A DNA stretch of 64,000 bases from Trebonia sp963777905 (GCA_963777905.1 CAVZSM010000031.1:1-64000); one strand, 5' to 3'. Shown: positions 9,531 through 19,198, counted from the first letter of the stretch. The notes: generated by a model not told the origin, from the letters alone. Numbers and translations are program-made.

Positions 9531-11240
9531 TGCAGGCACGCGTTACCCGGTCGCGAAGGGGAGGGGGCTGGCGGCCGGCCCGCAGCCTCAGCGGCCGGCT
9601 GATCGCCGGCCTGGTCGCGCTGCTCGCCCTCGGCTGCGCCACGGTCGGCGTGGTCACCTACTTGGCGATCCAGCGCGCCCTGTTCAACGAGCTCGACAAC
9701 CAGCTGCAGGCCGCGACGAGCGTGGCGAACACCTGCCTGGACCACTGGCTGGACAATGACAACAACGGCGGCAGCGGCGGCAACAGCGCCGGCCAGCCCC
9801 CCAGGGCACCCCCGTCAGTCCCCTGATGACCCAGTACTGCGAAGGGCTAGGCACCGGGACGTTCCTCGCGTACCTGCATGACGGCCAGTGGGGCGCGTAC
9901 GTCGTGCCACAGCGAGATCACGCTGTCGGCTGCGTGACAAGGCCACGCTGAGCGCCATCACGCCGAGCCAGGCGCAGGGGTCGGCCGGGCCGCCGGCGCC
10001 GGCGTACACCAGGAACCTCACCTCGGCCGACTCCGACCAGGAGGCCTACTCGCTCACCGTGGTCGCCGATCCGAGCGGGGCGACCTACGTCACCGGCCTG
10101 CCACTGAGCGGCGTCCACGACCTGCTCAAGGACGTCGCGCTGGCGGAAATCGGGGTCTTCGGCGGGGTCCTGGTGCTCGCCGGCGTGCTCGGCACCGGGT
10201 GGGTGCGGCTGTCGCTGCGGCCGCTGCGCCGGGTCGCCGCCACCGCGTCCCGGGTGGCCGAGCTGCCGCTCGAGTCCGGCGAGGTGGCGATGCCCAGGGG
10301 CGTGCCTGACACCGATCCGGGCACCGAGACCGGCCAGCTCGGGCTGGCGTTCAACCGCATGCTCGGGCACGTCGAGACCGCGCTGCGGCGGCGCGCGGCC
10401 AGCGAGGCGCGGCTGCGCCGGTTCGCCGCCGACGCCAGCCACGAGCTGCGCACCCCGCTCGCCGCCATCCGCGGCTACGCCGAGCTGGGCCTGCTGCACC
10501 CTGGCGACTCCCCGGAAACCGTCACCCACGCGCTCGGCCGGGTGCTGTCGGAATCCACCAGGATGAGCGTGCTCGTCGACGACCTGCTGCTGCTCGCCAG
10601 GCTGGACGCCGGACGCCCGCTGAACACCGATCCTGTGGACATGACGCGGCTGGCGATCGAGGCGACGAGCGACGCCCAGGTCGCGCGGCCCGACCACCGC
10701 TGGGTGCTCGAGCTCCCCGACGACTCGGTGCAGGTCCGCGGCGACGAGCACCGGCTGCACCAGGTGCTCGCTAACCTGCTCAGCAACGCCGGACGGCACA
10801 CCCCGGAGGGCACCACGGTCACCGTCGCGGTCAGCGACACGCTGCCGCCCGGCGAGGACCGCGATCGCGACCGCGCCCCCGACGACCGCCCGGACTCCAT
10901 ACAGCACGGCGACATCCCCGCGGAACCGCGGGTGGTGCTGACCGTCACCGACGACGGCCCGGGCATCCCGGCCGGCCTGCTGCCCGACCTGTTCGAGCGG
11001 TTCACCCGCGCGGACACCGCCAGGACGCACGCCGTCGACGCGGCGTCAACGGGCCTGGGCCTGGCCATCGTGGACGCCGTGGTCGCCGCCCACGAGGGCG
11101 CGGTCCTGGTGACCAGCTGGCCGGGGATGACCCGCTTCACGATCGTGCTGGCCCGGCTCTCCGAGCCGGCCTCGGACGAGGGCGCGGCGGCCCCGCGCCC
11201 CGCCCGCAAGGTGCTGCACAGGTCTACTCCGGGGAGCTGA
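9530..11240 (+). CDS. Sensor histidine kinase (HisKA/HATPase), frame-disrupted in the sensor loop
   Basis: Begins MQARVTRSRRGGG with a first TM helix (about residues 23-47) and an extracytoplasmic loop. The original frame ends at 9826, just after a six-C run (9794-9799). Reading on in a second frame gives TQYCEGLGTGTFLAYLHDG, then a third frame from about 9935 carries the rest. The protein therefore needs two indels to be whole (about 569 aa). Downstream features are intact: second TM, HAMP (LRPLRRVAATASRVAELP), H-box FAADASHELRTPLAAIRG, N-box NLLSNAGRHTPEGT, G1 DDGPGIP and G2 TGLGLAIV. It is the partner of the response regulator before it. The C6 run at the first break favours a base-calling error over a true pseudogene. 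Confidence 0.88.
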
Positions 11241-11245
11241 CCGCT

Positions 11246-12800
11246 CTAGACGGCGGAGCTCTCCTCCGTCACCGCGGCGGGCGCGGGCGCGCGCGCCGGG
11301 CCCCATGCCCTGCAGCGGGCCACTGCGCATCAGCGTGCCGCAGATGACCGCGCCGGCGACGAAGAGGCCGGTGCACCACCAGAACACCGTCGTGTAGCCG
11401 TGCACGAAGGCCGCGGCCTGCACTTGGTGCAGTATTGCGGCGCTCGGCCTGCCGTGCAGGCTGGCCAGGTGGCTGGCGATGTAGGCGGTCGTGGCGCTGG
11501 CCGCGATCGTGTTCAGCAGCGAAGTGCCGATCGACCCGCCGAGCTGCTGCCCGGTGTTCACCGACGCCGACGCGACGCCCGCGTCTTGCGGGTCGACCCC
11601 GTACGTGCCGGTGTTGATCGCGGTCGAGAACAAGAGGCCCATGCCGGTGCCGGTGATCATGAGCGGGCCGAGGATGTCGGCCACGTAGTCCCCGCGCACC
11701 CCGATCCTGGTCAGCCAGATCTGCCCGCCCGTCAGCAGCAGGAAGGCCACGATGACGATCGGCTTCGGGCCGATCCGCGGCAGCAGCACGATGTTGGCCA
11801 CGTTGGCCGCGACGGCGACGCACACCACCATCGGCAGGAAGGCCAGGCCGCTGATCACCGGCGAATAAGCCAGGCTGACCTGCATGTAGTAGGTCAGGAA
11901 CAGGAAGATGCCGAACAGGCCGGCCCCGACGATGAGGATGGCCAGGTAGGCCGCGCCGCGGTTACGGTCGAGCACCACCCGGGGCGGCAGCAGCGGGTGG
12001 CTGGCGCGACCCTGCCAGACGGCGAAGGCGACCAGCAGCACGACCCCCACGGCGAGGAACCCGTACGTGGACGGTGTGCTCCAGCCGTGCGTGGCCGCGT
12101 TCGAGAACCCGTAGACGATGCAGAACACCCCGCTGGAGACGAGAAGCACACCAGGTATGTCCAGCTTGCCGCCCGTCGTCTTCTGCTGCTTGTGCAGCCA
12201 CAGCGCTCCGCCCGTGATCGCGATCCCGGCGAAGAACAGGTTGATGTACAGGCACCAGCGCCAGGACAGGTACGACGTCAGCACGCCGCCGAGCAGCAGC
12301 CCGACCGCCGCGCCCGCGCCGGCGATGGCGCCATAGACGCCGAATGCCTTGCCGCGCTCCTTCGGGTCGGTGAACGTGGTGGTCAGCAGCGACAGCGCGG
12401 CCGGCGCCAGCATCGCCGCGAAAACGCCCTGGCACGCGCGGGCGGTGACCAGCATCTCGAAGTTGACCGACGCGCCGCCGATCGCCGAGGCCACGGCGAA
12501 GCCGGTCAAGCCGGTGAGGAACATCACCTTGCGCCCGATTAGGTCGGCCAGCCGGCCGCAGAACAGCAGCAGGCTGCCGAACGACAGCGCGTACGCCGTC
12601 ACGACCCACTGCCGGTCGACGTCGCTGAAGCCCAGCGCATGCTGCGCCGACGGCAGCGCGAGGTTCATCACCGTCAGGTCGAGCACGATCATGAGCTGGG
12701 CGACCGCGATGACGGCGAGGATCAGCCACCGGCGCGGGTCGGGTCCCGCCTGTCCGGATGCCCCGCCCGCCCAGGCCCCTTGGGCGCTTGCTTCGGACAT
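11246..12800 (-). CDS. MFS drug:H+ antiporter, DHA2 (EmrB/QacA) family
   Basis: About 515 aa with 14 predicted membrane spans. MFS motifs are visible: LDLTVMNLALPSA in TM1, GRLADLIGRK in loop 2-3 and GGVLTSYLSWRW near TM5. Such pumps export drugs or toxic metabolites using the proton gradient. The literal frame stays open to 11046, antisense to the histidine kinase. Shifting one base inside the CG-alternating tract near 11285-11295 gives a normal short tail (AAVTEESSAV) and a TAG at 11246-11248, so the long tail is probably an artefact. It is divergent from a TetR regulator with operator half-sites between them, so TetR control is likely. A -10-like TATGCT lies upstream on this strand. Confidence 0.88.
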
Positions 12801-12826
12801 GTCGACCGCCTATCTGGAGGATCCAG

Positions 12827-12875
12827 CTCCGCTTACGTGGAAAGCATAACACGAAGCGGAGAAGCTACCTCCGCT
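12827..12875. promoter_or_regulatory. TetR-type operator with three half-sites between the divergent pump and regulator
   Basis: CTCCGCTT at 12827-12834, its exact inverse AAGCGGAG at 12854-12861, and CTCCGCT again at 12869-12875. The last two form a perfect inverted repeat with a 7-nt spacer. The site covers the likely -35 regions of both genes. A TAnnnT-type -10 (TACTCT, 12882-12887) places the regulator's transcription start at its GTG, so its mRNA is probably leaderless. Confidence 0.65.
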
Positions 12876-12894
12876 GCGGGTTACTCTATAAGAC

Positions 12895-13590
12895 GTGACA
12901 TCGGACGGTGTTGTGACAACCGGCGGCTGCGGAGGCGAGCGGCCGCTGCGCCGCGATGCCGAGCGGAACCGGCAGCGCATCCTGCTCGCCGCCGCCGAGG
13001 TGTTCACCCAGCGCGGCCTCGACGCCACCCTGGACGATGTCGCCCGCCAGGCCGGGGTCGGCGTCGGCACCGTCTACCGCCGCTTCCCCGACAAGGAATC
13101 GCTCGTCGCGGAGCTGTTCGCGGACCGCATCGACGCCATGGTGGCCGTCGCGGAACAGGCCCTCGCGGCGCCCGACCCGTGGCAGGCGCTCGTCTCCTAC
13201 CTGGAGTACGCGGCCGAGACCATGGCGTCCAGCATCGGCCTGCGCCAGCTCATGATGTTCGCCACCTACGGCAGGGACCGGGTGGCTTACGCCCGCGAGC
13301 AGATGCGCCCGGTGGTCACCAAGCTCGTCGAGCGCGCTCAGGAGGCAGGCGTGCTGCGCGAGGACTTCAGCGCCACCGACGTGCCGCTGATCGCCTACAT
13401 GCTCGGTGCGGCCGCCGAGTACGCCAGCTACGTGGAGCCGGAGGTCTGGCGGCGTTACCTCGCGCTCATCATCGACGGCCTGCGGCCGTCCAGGGACGGC
13501 GTGTCGGAGCTGCCGGTGCCCGCGCTGACCCCGCAGGAAATGGAGCAGTCCATGCGCGCCCACGGCCAGCGGGGGCAGGCCCGCCGCTGA
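12895..13590 (+). CDS. TetR/AcrR-family transcriptional regulator
   Basis: 231 aa from a GTG start with no Shine-Dalgarno, consistent with a leaderless transcript. The N-terminal helix-turn-helix is clear (RILLAAAEVFTQRG, LDDVARQAGVGVGTVYRRF, residues about 28-75). The C-terminal ligand domain resembles the TetR_C_33-like group often paired with efflux pumps. It lies divergent to the DHA2 pump across a 94-nt region with inverted half-sites, so it most probably represses that pump and itself until a ligand binds. The ligand cannot be predicted. Confidence 0.9.
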   Translation: MTSDGVVTTGGCGGERPLRRDAERNRQRILLAAAEVFTQRGLDATLDDVARQAGVGVGTVYRRFPDKESLVAELFADRIDAMVAVAEQALAAPDPWQALVSYLEYAAETMASSIGLRQLMMFATYGRDRVAYAREQMRPVVTKLVERAQEAGVLREDFSATDVPLIAYMLGAAAEYASYVEPEVWRRYLALIIDGLRPSRDGVSELPVPALTPQEMEQSMRAHGQRGQARR

Positions 13591-13951
13591 CCCGCCTGCC
13601 TGCCAGGCGAATTTCCGTCATTCACGAACGGCTGCGGGCTGCAAATGCACGTGCATACGCACTTTCCCCTACTCGTGCACGATGTGCGTGCATTCGCAAT
13701 TTGCAGTTAAAATTCTTGCAATCGATCGCACCAATTCATTATGGCATCTGACCTGCGGCTTTGCTAACAGAAGCGCCGCTCACCAGCGTACGGCGTACCC
13801 TCTACTCCCGCCGTCATATAGGCTGGCGAATATCGCGTATATCACTTGAAACGCGGGTGACAAGTCTCTTAAATCGCAGTAAGATAACCCTTAATAGCGT
13901 CGATGGTGACCAACTAGCCGTCGGCCTTCCTCCCCGTCTGGAGCCCTGTTC
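13591..13951. other. AT-richer non-coding gap with a large imperfect palindrome
   Basis: No credible gene. GC content is visibly lower than in the surroundings. An imperfect inverted repeat spans 13639-13706: outer arms CTGCAAAT/ATTTGCAG are exact and the inner parts are rich in TGCAC/GTGCA. It includes the 10-bp palindrome TGCACGTGCA (13646-13655) and a second palindrome CGTGCACG (13674-13681). A possible promoter for the small downstream gene is TTGAAA (13846-13851) with TTAAAT 17 nt later. Confidence 0.5.
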
Positions 13952-14179
13952 ATGACTTCCGGCAACGGCGTGCCAGCCGCAAGCGACCGCGACGAAGGCA
14001 CCCGAGTCCGCGACGACCGCCAGCTTCGCGACATCCAAGACCTCATCGCCAAGCTCGAGCAGCTCAACAGGCAACTCTCCAGGCCCATCCGGAAACTGCG
14101 GACAGTACGGACAGAGGGGACCATCACACCAGCCGGCAGCGTCATTCCCGAACAGCCGGGATCCCAGGACCGGGGCTGA
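13952..14179 (+). CDS. Small hypothetical charged protein (75 aa)
   Basis: ATG at 13952 with GGAG about nine bases upstream. The middle (DLIAKLEQLNRQLSRPIRKL) is amphipathic and could form a short coiled coil; the ends are Gly/Pro/Ser-rich and polar. No family was recognised. In favour of coding are the ribosome-binding site, an AT-rich promoter-like region in front and a strong hairpin terminator 15 nt after the stop. Against it is the short length. It stands alone between the TetR gene and the convergent SARP fusion. Confidence 0.45.
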   Translation: MTSGNGVPAASDRDEGTRVRDDRQLRDIQDLIAKLEQLNRQLSRPIRKLRTVRTEGTITPAGSVIPEQPGSQDRG

Positions 14180-14193
14180 CACCCCAGCATCCC

Positions 14194-14241
14194 GGCGGCT
14201 GGCCGGCGCCCGGGGCCGCAACCGGGTGCCGGCCAGCCGCC
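14194..14241. terminator. Strong bidirectional hairpin between convergent genes
   Basis: Two 20-nt arms (14194-14213 and 14222-14241) pair at 19 of 20 positions around an 8-nt loop. There is no T-run, as is common for actinobacterial terminators. It lies between the stop of the small plus-strand gene and the end of the minus-strand SARP fusion. Confidence 0.7.
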
Positions 14242-14253
14242 CGAGTGCTGCCA

Positions 14254-14276
14254 GCTAATCCCTCGCTATATCGCCG
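14254..14276. repeat. 23-nt direct repeat, copy 1 (copy of the DUF5753 gene's 3' end)
   Basis: Matches 18047-18069 at 22 of 23 positions in the same orientation; the mismatch is at 14267. On the minus strand it reads GDIARD-stop, against GDMARD-stop at the end of the DUF5753 protein. It sits just after the SARP fusion's stop codon. Confidence 0.6.
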
Positions 14277-14280
14277 GCCG

Positions 14281-17200
14281 TCAGCTCCCCGTGCTCCGGA
14301 GGCATAGCGCGGCCAGGTCGATGCCGTAGAGCGGCTGGTAGAGCTGGCAGCCCATCCGGGCGGAAAAGAAGTCGCGGCTCGCGTTGGTCGCGAATGCGGC
14401 GGCCGGCGCGAGGTCGCGTTCGAGTTCGAGATCGAGCTGGCGGTATGTGCTGTAACGCCTGGCCCCGGACAGCGCGGCCGCCGCGTGGAGCTGCCGGTCG
14501 AATGCGGGGTCGTTGAAGTAGGAGAGGTTCTGTTGTCGTCCGCGCTGATCGTGCTGCCATCGAAGATCTCGAGGTCCTGCGCGGGGTCGGTGGTGTTGGA
14601 GTACCACTCCGGAGACGGCGAGATCGAATGGCTCGCCGCGGCGGTTGATCCGGTCGTAGAACTCGTCGAGCGGAAATTCCTTCACCTGGACATCGATGCC
14701 GAGTGGCTGCAGGTCGCGGCGGATGATCTGCGCCTCCTGAATCCACGGCGACATAGTTGGGCGTGTACATGATCGCTGTCGCGTGGACGTTTCCGGCGAG
14801 CTGCCGTGCCCGGCGGAGGTCCGGGCCGGTCAGCGGGTAGAGATGGAAGTCGGCGGCGCCGGCGGTGGCGGGCGGCATGTAGCTGTCGGCCGGACTTCCT
14901 GCGTTGAAGGGACTGAGCTCGGCGAAGCGCTGGCTCTGGGCGGCCAGCGCCGGCCGGTCGATCGCGTAGTTGACCGCGCGCCGCAGCCGGACATCGGAGA
15001 ACAGCGGCCTGCTCGTGTTCATGTACAGGGCCCGTATCCCGTTCGCGGGGCTGATGAAGTACTGCTGGTGTCCTGCCCTGGCCGCCTTGCTGCCCGGTCC
15101 GTACTGCGACTCGAGCCCCGGCGCGGCGTCGGGCGGGAGGCCGTCGACCGCGTAGTCGGCCCTGCCTGCCTCGATTTCGGCGAGAGCGCGGGCGCTGTTG
15201 ACCCCGATCGTGAAGACCATCTGGTCGAGGTGATGCGGGCGGTCGCCGTGGTAATTGGGGTTCCGCCGCAGGATCAGCTGCTGGTGTGATGAGTACGAGG
15301 CGATGTAGTACGGGCCTGCCGACGGGATGTCGTCCAGGCCGCCCTTGACGGCTGGCGTGCCGCTCGGGACGGCGCAGGCCGCACCGCCCGCGAGGTTGGC
15401 GAGGAACGAACCGTCCGGCTGCGACAGCGTGATCGTGAGCGTATTGCCGCGCGCGACCACCCCGCTGAGCCCTGGCGTCTTTCCCGTGACGTAACCGTGG
15501 TAGCCGACGACGCCGCTGAACTGCGCTCGCGGACGGCGAATTCAGCTGCGGGTTGGCCACGCGCTCGATGGTCGCCTTGAATGTCTGCGCGGTGACCGCC
15601 TCGTTCGAGGGCGGCGAGAAGCGGAAGCCGGGCCGGATCGTGAAGCTGTAGGTCCTGCCGCCGTCGGTGGGGGTCGGGACCGCCTCGGCGACCTCCGGGA
15701 CGATCTGCGATGCGGCAGGCGCCGGCTTGTCCGGGTACGTCACCAGGTTGGCGCAGGTCGTCATCCAAGACCTCCACGGTAGAGGGGTCGTGCGCCAGCG
15801 CCGGGTCCAGAGACGCGAAGTCGTCCTGCAGCGTGAAGTGCGCGGTGCCGCCGGTCACCGGCGGGGGCGCGGGCGCGGGCGCGACCGTGACCCACACCTG
15901 TCCGGCGGCGGACACGAGCGCTGTCGGGCTGCCGCCGAGGTGAATCGTCTTGGTGACGGCGCCTGAGCGCGGGTCCAGCCGCATGACGGTGTCGTCGCGG
16001 GCGTTGGCGACCCACAGCGCGGTCGCCGTGGCCAGCACGGCCGCCGGGCCATCGCCGACGCTGGCGGTCGCGGCGACCGCGCCGGTATCCGGGTTGATCC
16101 GCACCAGCGCGTCATCGCCGGCGTTGGCGACCCACACGCCAGCCGCGTTGACGGCGACCGCGTCCGGGCCGTGACCGACCGGGATCGGCGTCGCCACCAG
16201 GGTCGCTGGATCGATGCGGGTAACCGTGCCGTCGGCGCTGTTCGTCACCCAGAGCCAGCCCGCGCCCGCTGCGACCGCGGATGGCTCGTTGCCGACGTCG
16301 ACCGAATCGATCCGCTGGCCGGAGCCGGGGTCGAATTGCCCGACGTAACCGTCGGGATCCACGATCCAGATCGACCCGGACGCTGCCAGCATCGGCCAGG
16401 CCGTTCCGTGGGGGAGCGAGGAGACGGCGGCAAGCTGCCGGGTCGGGACGGGACGGTTGTACTCCGGGTCGATCCGGGAGATCTCACCGGTGGTGTCGCT
16501 TACCCAGACGGCACCTGGTGTGGCGGCGAGCGCCGTCGGGGCCCCGCCGATCGGGATGGATGCCAGGATCCGCCGGGAGGACAAGTCGATGCGGGTCACG
16601 GTGTGGTCATCGAGGTTGGCCACCCACAGCGAATCCGCCGCCGCAACGGCGGCGACCGGGCGTTCTCCCACCGGGAGGATGGTGGTGACCGAACCATCCG
16701 GGTCGATAGCGGCGACGGAGTTGGCCGGGACCGCGACCTGCTTCTGGCCGCCGCTGGTGGCCGCGACGCCGACTAGGACGCCGGTGGCGACCACGACGGC
16801 CAGGGCGGCCGCGGCCAGCAGCCGCGGCCTGGCCACGCTCCGGCCACGGCCGGCCGCCGACGGCTGCCCGGGTGCCGGGCGCTCGGGTGCCGGGCGCTCG
16901 GGCGCTCGGGGGGCGGGCGTTTCGGCGCGGGCGGCGCCTGGAGCAGGCGCTGGTAGACCGACTCGGTTTCCGGTGACGGATAGGCGCCGAGTTCGTCCGC
17001 GAGGAGCCTGCGGCACCGCTCGTAGACGCGCAGCGCATCGGCCCGGTTGCCGTCGGCGGCATGGGCCTCCATCAGCAGCCGGTACCCGGTCTCCCGGAAC
17101 GGCTCGAGCCCGATCGCCTGCTCGGCCCAGCTCGCCGCCTCTCCTCCGGCGCCGGTGCGCAGGCACGCGTCGGCCAGGACGGTCACCGCGCGGCTGCGGG

Positions 17201-17684
17201 TGCCGGCGAGTTCGCGCCGCTTGTCCTCGACCCACACGCCGTTGTCGCCCGGCAGGAAGGCCCGCCGGGTCAGCGACTCCGCCAGCAGGGCCGCGGTCTT
17301 CGCCGCCGCGGGGTCGCCCGCGGCGAGGGCCCGCTCCGCCTCGTCGGCCGCGTCGGCCGCGGCGACCGCGTCGATCCAGGTCCCCTCGGGCAGCTCGAGC
17401 CGGTAGCAGCCGAAGGCCGCCGTCAGCGCGCGGGGGCCGTCGAGTCCCGCCTCGGTGAGCAGCGAACGCAGCTTGCTCACCAGCACCGTCAGTGCCTTAT
17501 CCCAGGTCGCTGGCGGAGCCTCCCCCCACAGGGCCGCAGCGAGCTCGTCCCGCGGCACCGGCCGTCCCCGCTCCACCGCCAGGTAGGCGAACAGCAGCCG
17601 GCCCTGCCGCCCCGGCAAGCGCGCGTCCTGCACCGCGAGGCCGTCGGCCTCGAGCGCGACCCGCCCCACCAGGAAAACCTTCAA
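14281..17684 (-). CDS. SARP/BTAD regulator fused through a membrane helix to a YVTN beta-propeller and an SBP_bac_5 solute-binding domain (frame-disrupted)
   Basis: From a TTG start: an OmpR-like winged helix (residues 1-95) and BTAD domain (about 100-250) of the SARP type; a Pro-rich linker; one membrane helix encoded near 16758-16823; six or seven propeller blades with the repeat xxWVANxxDDTVxRIDP; then a family 5 peptide/oligosaccharide-binding domain (HFTLQDDFASLDPAL, TYSFTIRPGFRFSPPS, GPYYIASYSSH, AVNYAIDRPAL) to the stop at 14281. The predicted protein is about 1,130 aa, with DNA binding in the cytoplasm and sensing outside. Family sequence moves between frames near 16,935, 15,770, 15,520, 14,750, 14,600 and 14,540, so about six indels are needed. 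These are either base-calling errors or decay. No lipobox is present, so the single helix is the anchor. No permease or ATPase genes lie nearby, which argues for sensing over import. Confidence 0.75.
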
Positions 17685-17705
17685 GCCGGCCCCCCTAGCC
17701 GTTTG

Positions 17706-17723
17706 CTTGCCTACATCTTGCCT
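17706..17723. promoter_or_regulatory. Heptamer direct repeat typical of SARP binding sites
   Basis: CTTGCCT occurs at 17706-17712 and 17717-17723: exact heptamers separated by 4 bp (11-bp period), 22-39 nt upstream of the SARP fusion start. SARP proteins characteristically bind heptamer direct repeats at this spacing, so autoregulation is likely. It also lies in the shared region with the divergent small gene. Confidence 0.55.
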
Positions 17724-17840
17724 CGATCTAGCAGCGCTTTTCTAGGGTCGCCGTATCCGGGGCCAGCAGGTGGCCCCCAGCGGCGGGAGGACCGATGAGC
17801 AAGACGCTGGCGAGCCCGAGATCGAGGGGAGGTGAATCAC

Positions 17841-18032
17841 GTGCACCCATATCAGTCCGGACAGCTTGCCGATGACCGGCGTCGCCAGGCGCTCGCGCAG
17901 GCCGAGCAGGGGTACCTTGCGGCTGAGGCCGTTGAGCTGTCCAAGGCGGCGCGGCGTGCCGAGCGCGCCGAACGGCAGGTACGCCGGGCGCTGCGCCGTG
18001 CCCTCCGGCTGCGCAGCGAGCCAGGGCAATAA
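17841..18032 (+). CDS. Small basic actinobacterial protein (MHPY type, 63 aa)
   Basis: GTG at 17841 with GGGGAGG (17826-17832) eight bases upstream. A GTG three codons earlier would overlap that site and is rejected. The protein begins MHPYQSGQLADDRRRQALAQ and becomes Arg/Ala-rich and helical to the end. Small MHPY-starting basic proteins of this kind are frequent in Streptosporangiales genomes but have no assigned function. It is divergent from the SARP fusion and shares its regulatory region. Confidence 0.7.
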   Translation: MHPYQSGQLADDRRRQALAQAEQGYLAAEAVELSKAARRAERAERQVRRALRRALRLRSEPGQ

Positions 18033-18046
18033 CCTCCCGGCGGCTG

Positions 18047-18069
18047 GCTAATCCCTCGCCATATCGCCG
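18047..18069. repeat. 23-nt direct repeat, copy 2 (3' end of the DUF5753 gene)
   Basis: Matches 14254-14276 at 22 of 23 positions. It covers the last codons and stop of the DUF5753 regulator. The two copies bracket a 3.8-kb segment holding the SARP fusion and the small MHPY gene. Confidence 0.6.
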
Positions 18070-18944
18070 AGCAGCCGCGCCGACGCCGCGGGGCTGAGCG
18101 CCGCTGCCCGCAGCTGCGCGAAGGCGCGGACGTAGCGGGCGAGGTCGTCCCGGTCTTCCAGGCTCACCCCGCCGGACAGCGCGGCCAGGTGGATGACGCC
18201 GAGGCCCGGCGTGTCCGAGAACCGCAAGATCGCCATCGATCCGACGCCGGCGGCGTACGCGCCCGCCGCGAACGGCAGCACCTGGAGCGAGAGGCCGGAA
18301 CTCCCGGTGCTCATGGCTCCCCCGGCCAGGCTGGCCAGCCGGGCAAACTGCGGGCGCATCACCCGGGTCCCGCCGACGACCTGGTGCAGCGCCGCCTCGG
18401 CGATCACGAACTCCAGCCGCGGGCTACGCTCAGCCAGCACCACCCGCTGCCTGATCAGCTTCACCTCGACGGCCTGCGCCCGCTGCTCTTCTTCGGTGCA
18501 GGCAGGATCCGCGTCGGCCAGCGCGCGGGCGTACTCACGCGTCTGCAAGAGGTCGGGGACCTGATACGCCTCGTAGGTCAGGATCTCCTCCGCCGCCGCC
18601 TCCATGATCACGTAATCCTGCCCGGCGTCGGACAGTACGCCGGGGTAGTCCTGCCACCAGCCGTGCTGCCTGCCGCGATGCGCCACGGCGAGCAGGGCGG
18701 CCTGCTCATCGTCCGGCACGCCGTACTCGGTGAGCAGCTCCCGGAGCTCCTTGGCGCGAATGCCGCGCTGGCCGGTCTCGATCCGGGAAATCTTGGACCG
18801 GTCGCATTCCAGGATCTGGGCGGCCTCGTCGAGTCCGAAGCCGAGGTTCTCGCGGTACCGGCGCAGCGCGGCGCCAAGCAGCCGGCGTCGCACGGGCGGG
18901 TTTCCAGTCACGGCCTTCCTCCTCAATTTCAGGGGGTTGCTCAC
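18048..18944 (-). CDS. Helix-turn-helix regulator with DUF5753 (Scr1) domain
   Basis: 298 aa. The N-terminal XRE-type HTH is LGAALRRYRENLGFGLDEAA and CDRSKISRIETGQRG (residues about 22-65). The remainder is the DUF5753 domain (EEILTYEAYQVPDLLQTREYARAL; LQVLPFAAGAYAAG). These regulators are abundant in streptomycetes and relatives and are nearly always followed by a small DUF397 gene, with which they may form antitoxin/toxin-like or developmental pairs. No DUF397 protein is visible downstream here, so this is an orphan. The region after the stop instead holds the MHPY gene on the other strand. Confidence 0.9.
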   Translation of the reverse strand: MSNPLKLRRKAVTGNPPVRRRLLGAALRRYRENLGFGLDEAAQILECDRSKISRIETGQRGIRAKELRELLTEYGVPDDEQAALLAVAHRGRQHGWWQDYPGVLSDAGQDYVIMEAAAEEILTYEAYQVPDLLQTREYARALADADPACTEEEQRAQAVEVKLIRQRVVLAERSPRLEFVIAEAALHQVVGGTRVMRPQFARLASLAGGAMSTGSSGLSLQVLPFAAGAYAAGVGSMAILRFSDTPGLGVIHLAALSGGVSLEDRDDLARYVRAFAQLRAAALSPAASARLLGDMARD

Positions 18945-19033
18945 GGGGTGAGCGTGCTACTTACGAGAGGAAGGTAGCACTTTAAGTAGAACAATGATCG
19001 AACGACACGCCGATGCGGGGCAAGTGGCAAACC

Positions 19034-19095
19034 GTTGTCAGGTGAGGTGTTCGATTGCCGCCGTCGTCCTGCGTTCCGGCATAGCAACCGACTGC
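19034..19095 (-). pseudogene. Relic of an hrpA-like 3' end
   Basis: A 45-nt stretch (19034-19078) matches the last 45 nt of the hrpA locus (19383-19427) at about 37 positions, same orientation. Read on the minus strand it gives ERRTTAAIEHLT-stop, against ERRILTAIDHLT-stop in HrpA, preceded by AMP- where HrpA has GPVS-. Most differences fall at third positions or are conservative, so it looks like the eroded tail of a diverged second copy. Nothing upstream of it remains recognisable. Confidence 0.45.
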
Positions 19096-19198
19096 GGCCG
19101 TCGCGGTGGCGAGCGAGCACCCGACCATAGTCGACTAAGTAGGACGTACCGCGCAAGCGGGATGGAAGCATGTCGAAGTCGAGCCCGCGAATGCGGCT

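Noticed and set aside
13646..13655. LuxR-/gamma-butyrolactone-type operator at TGCACGTGCA
   Set aside because: A 10-bp palindrome of this kind is too short to assign and no cognate receptor gene lies nearby.
14254..18069. Integrated mobile element between the 23-nt repeats
   Set aside because: No integrase, excisionase or transposase between or beside them; recorded as an observation, not as a mobile element.
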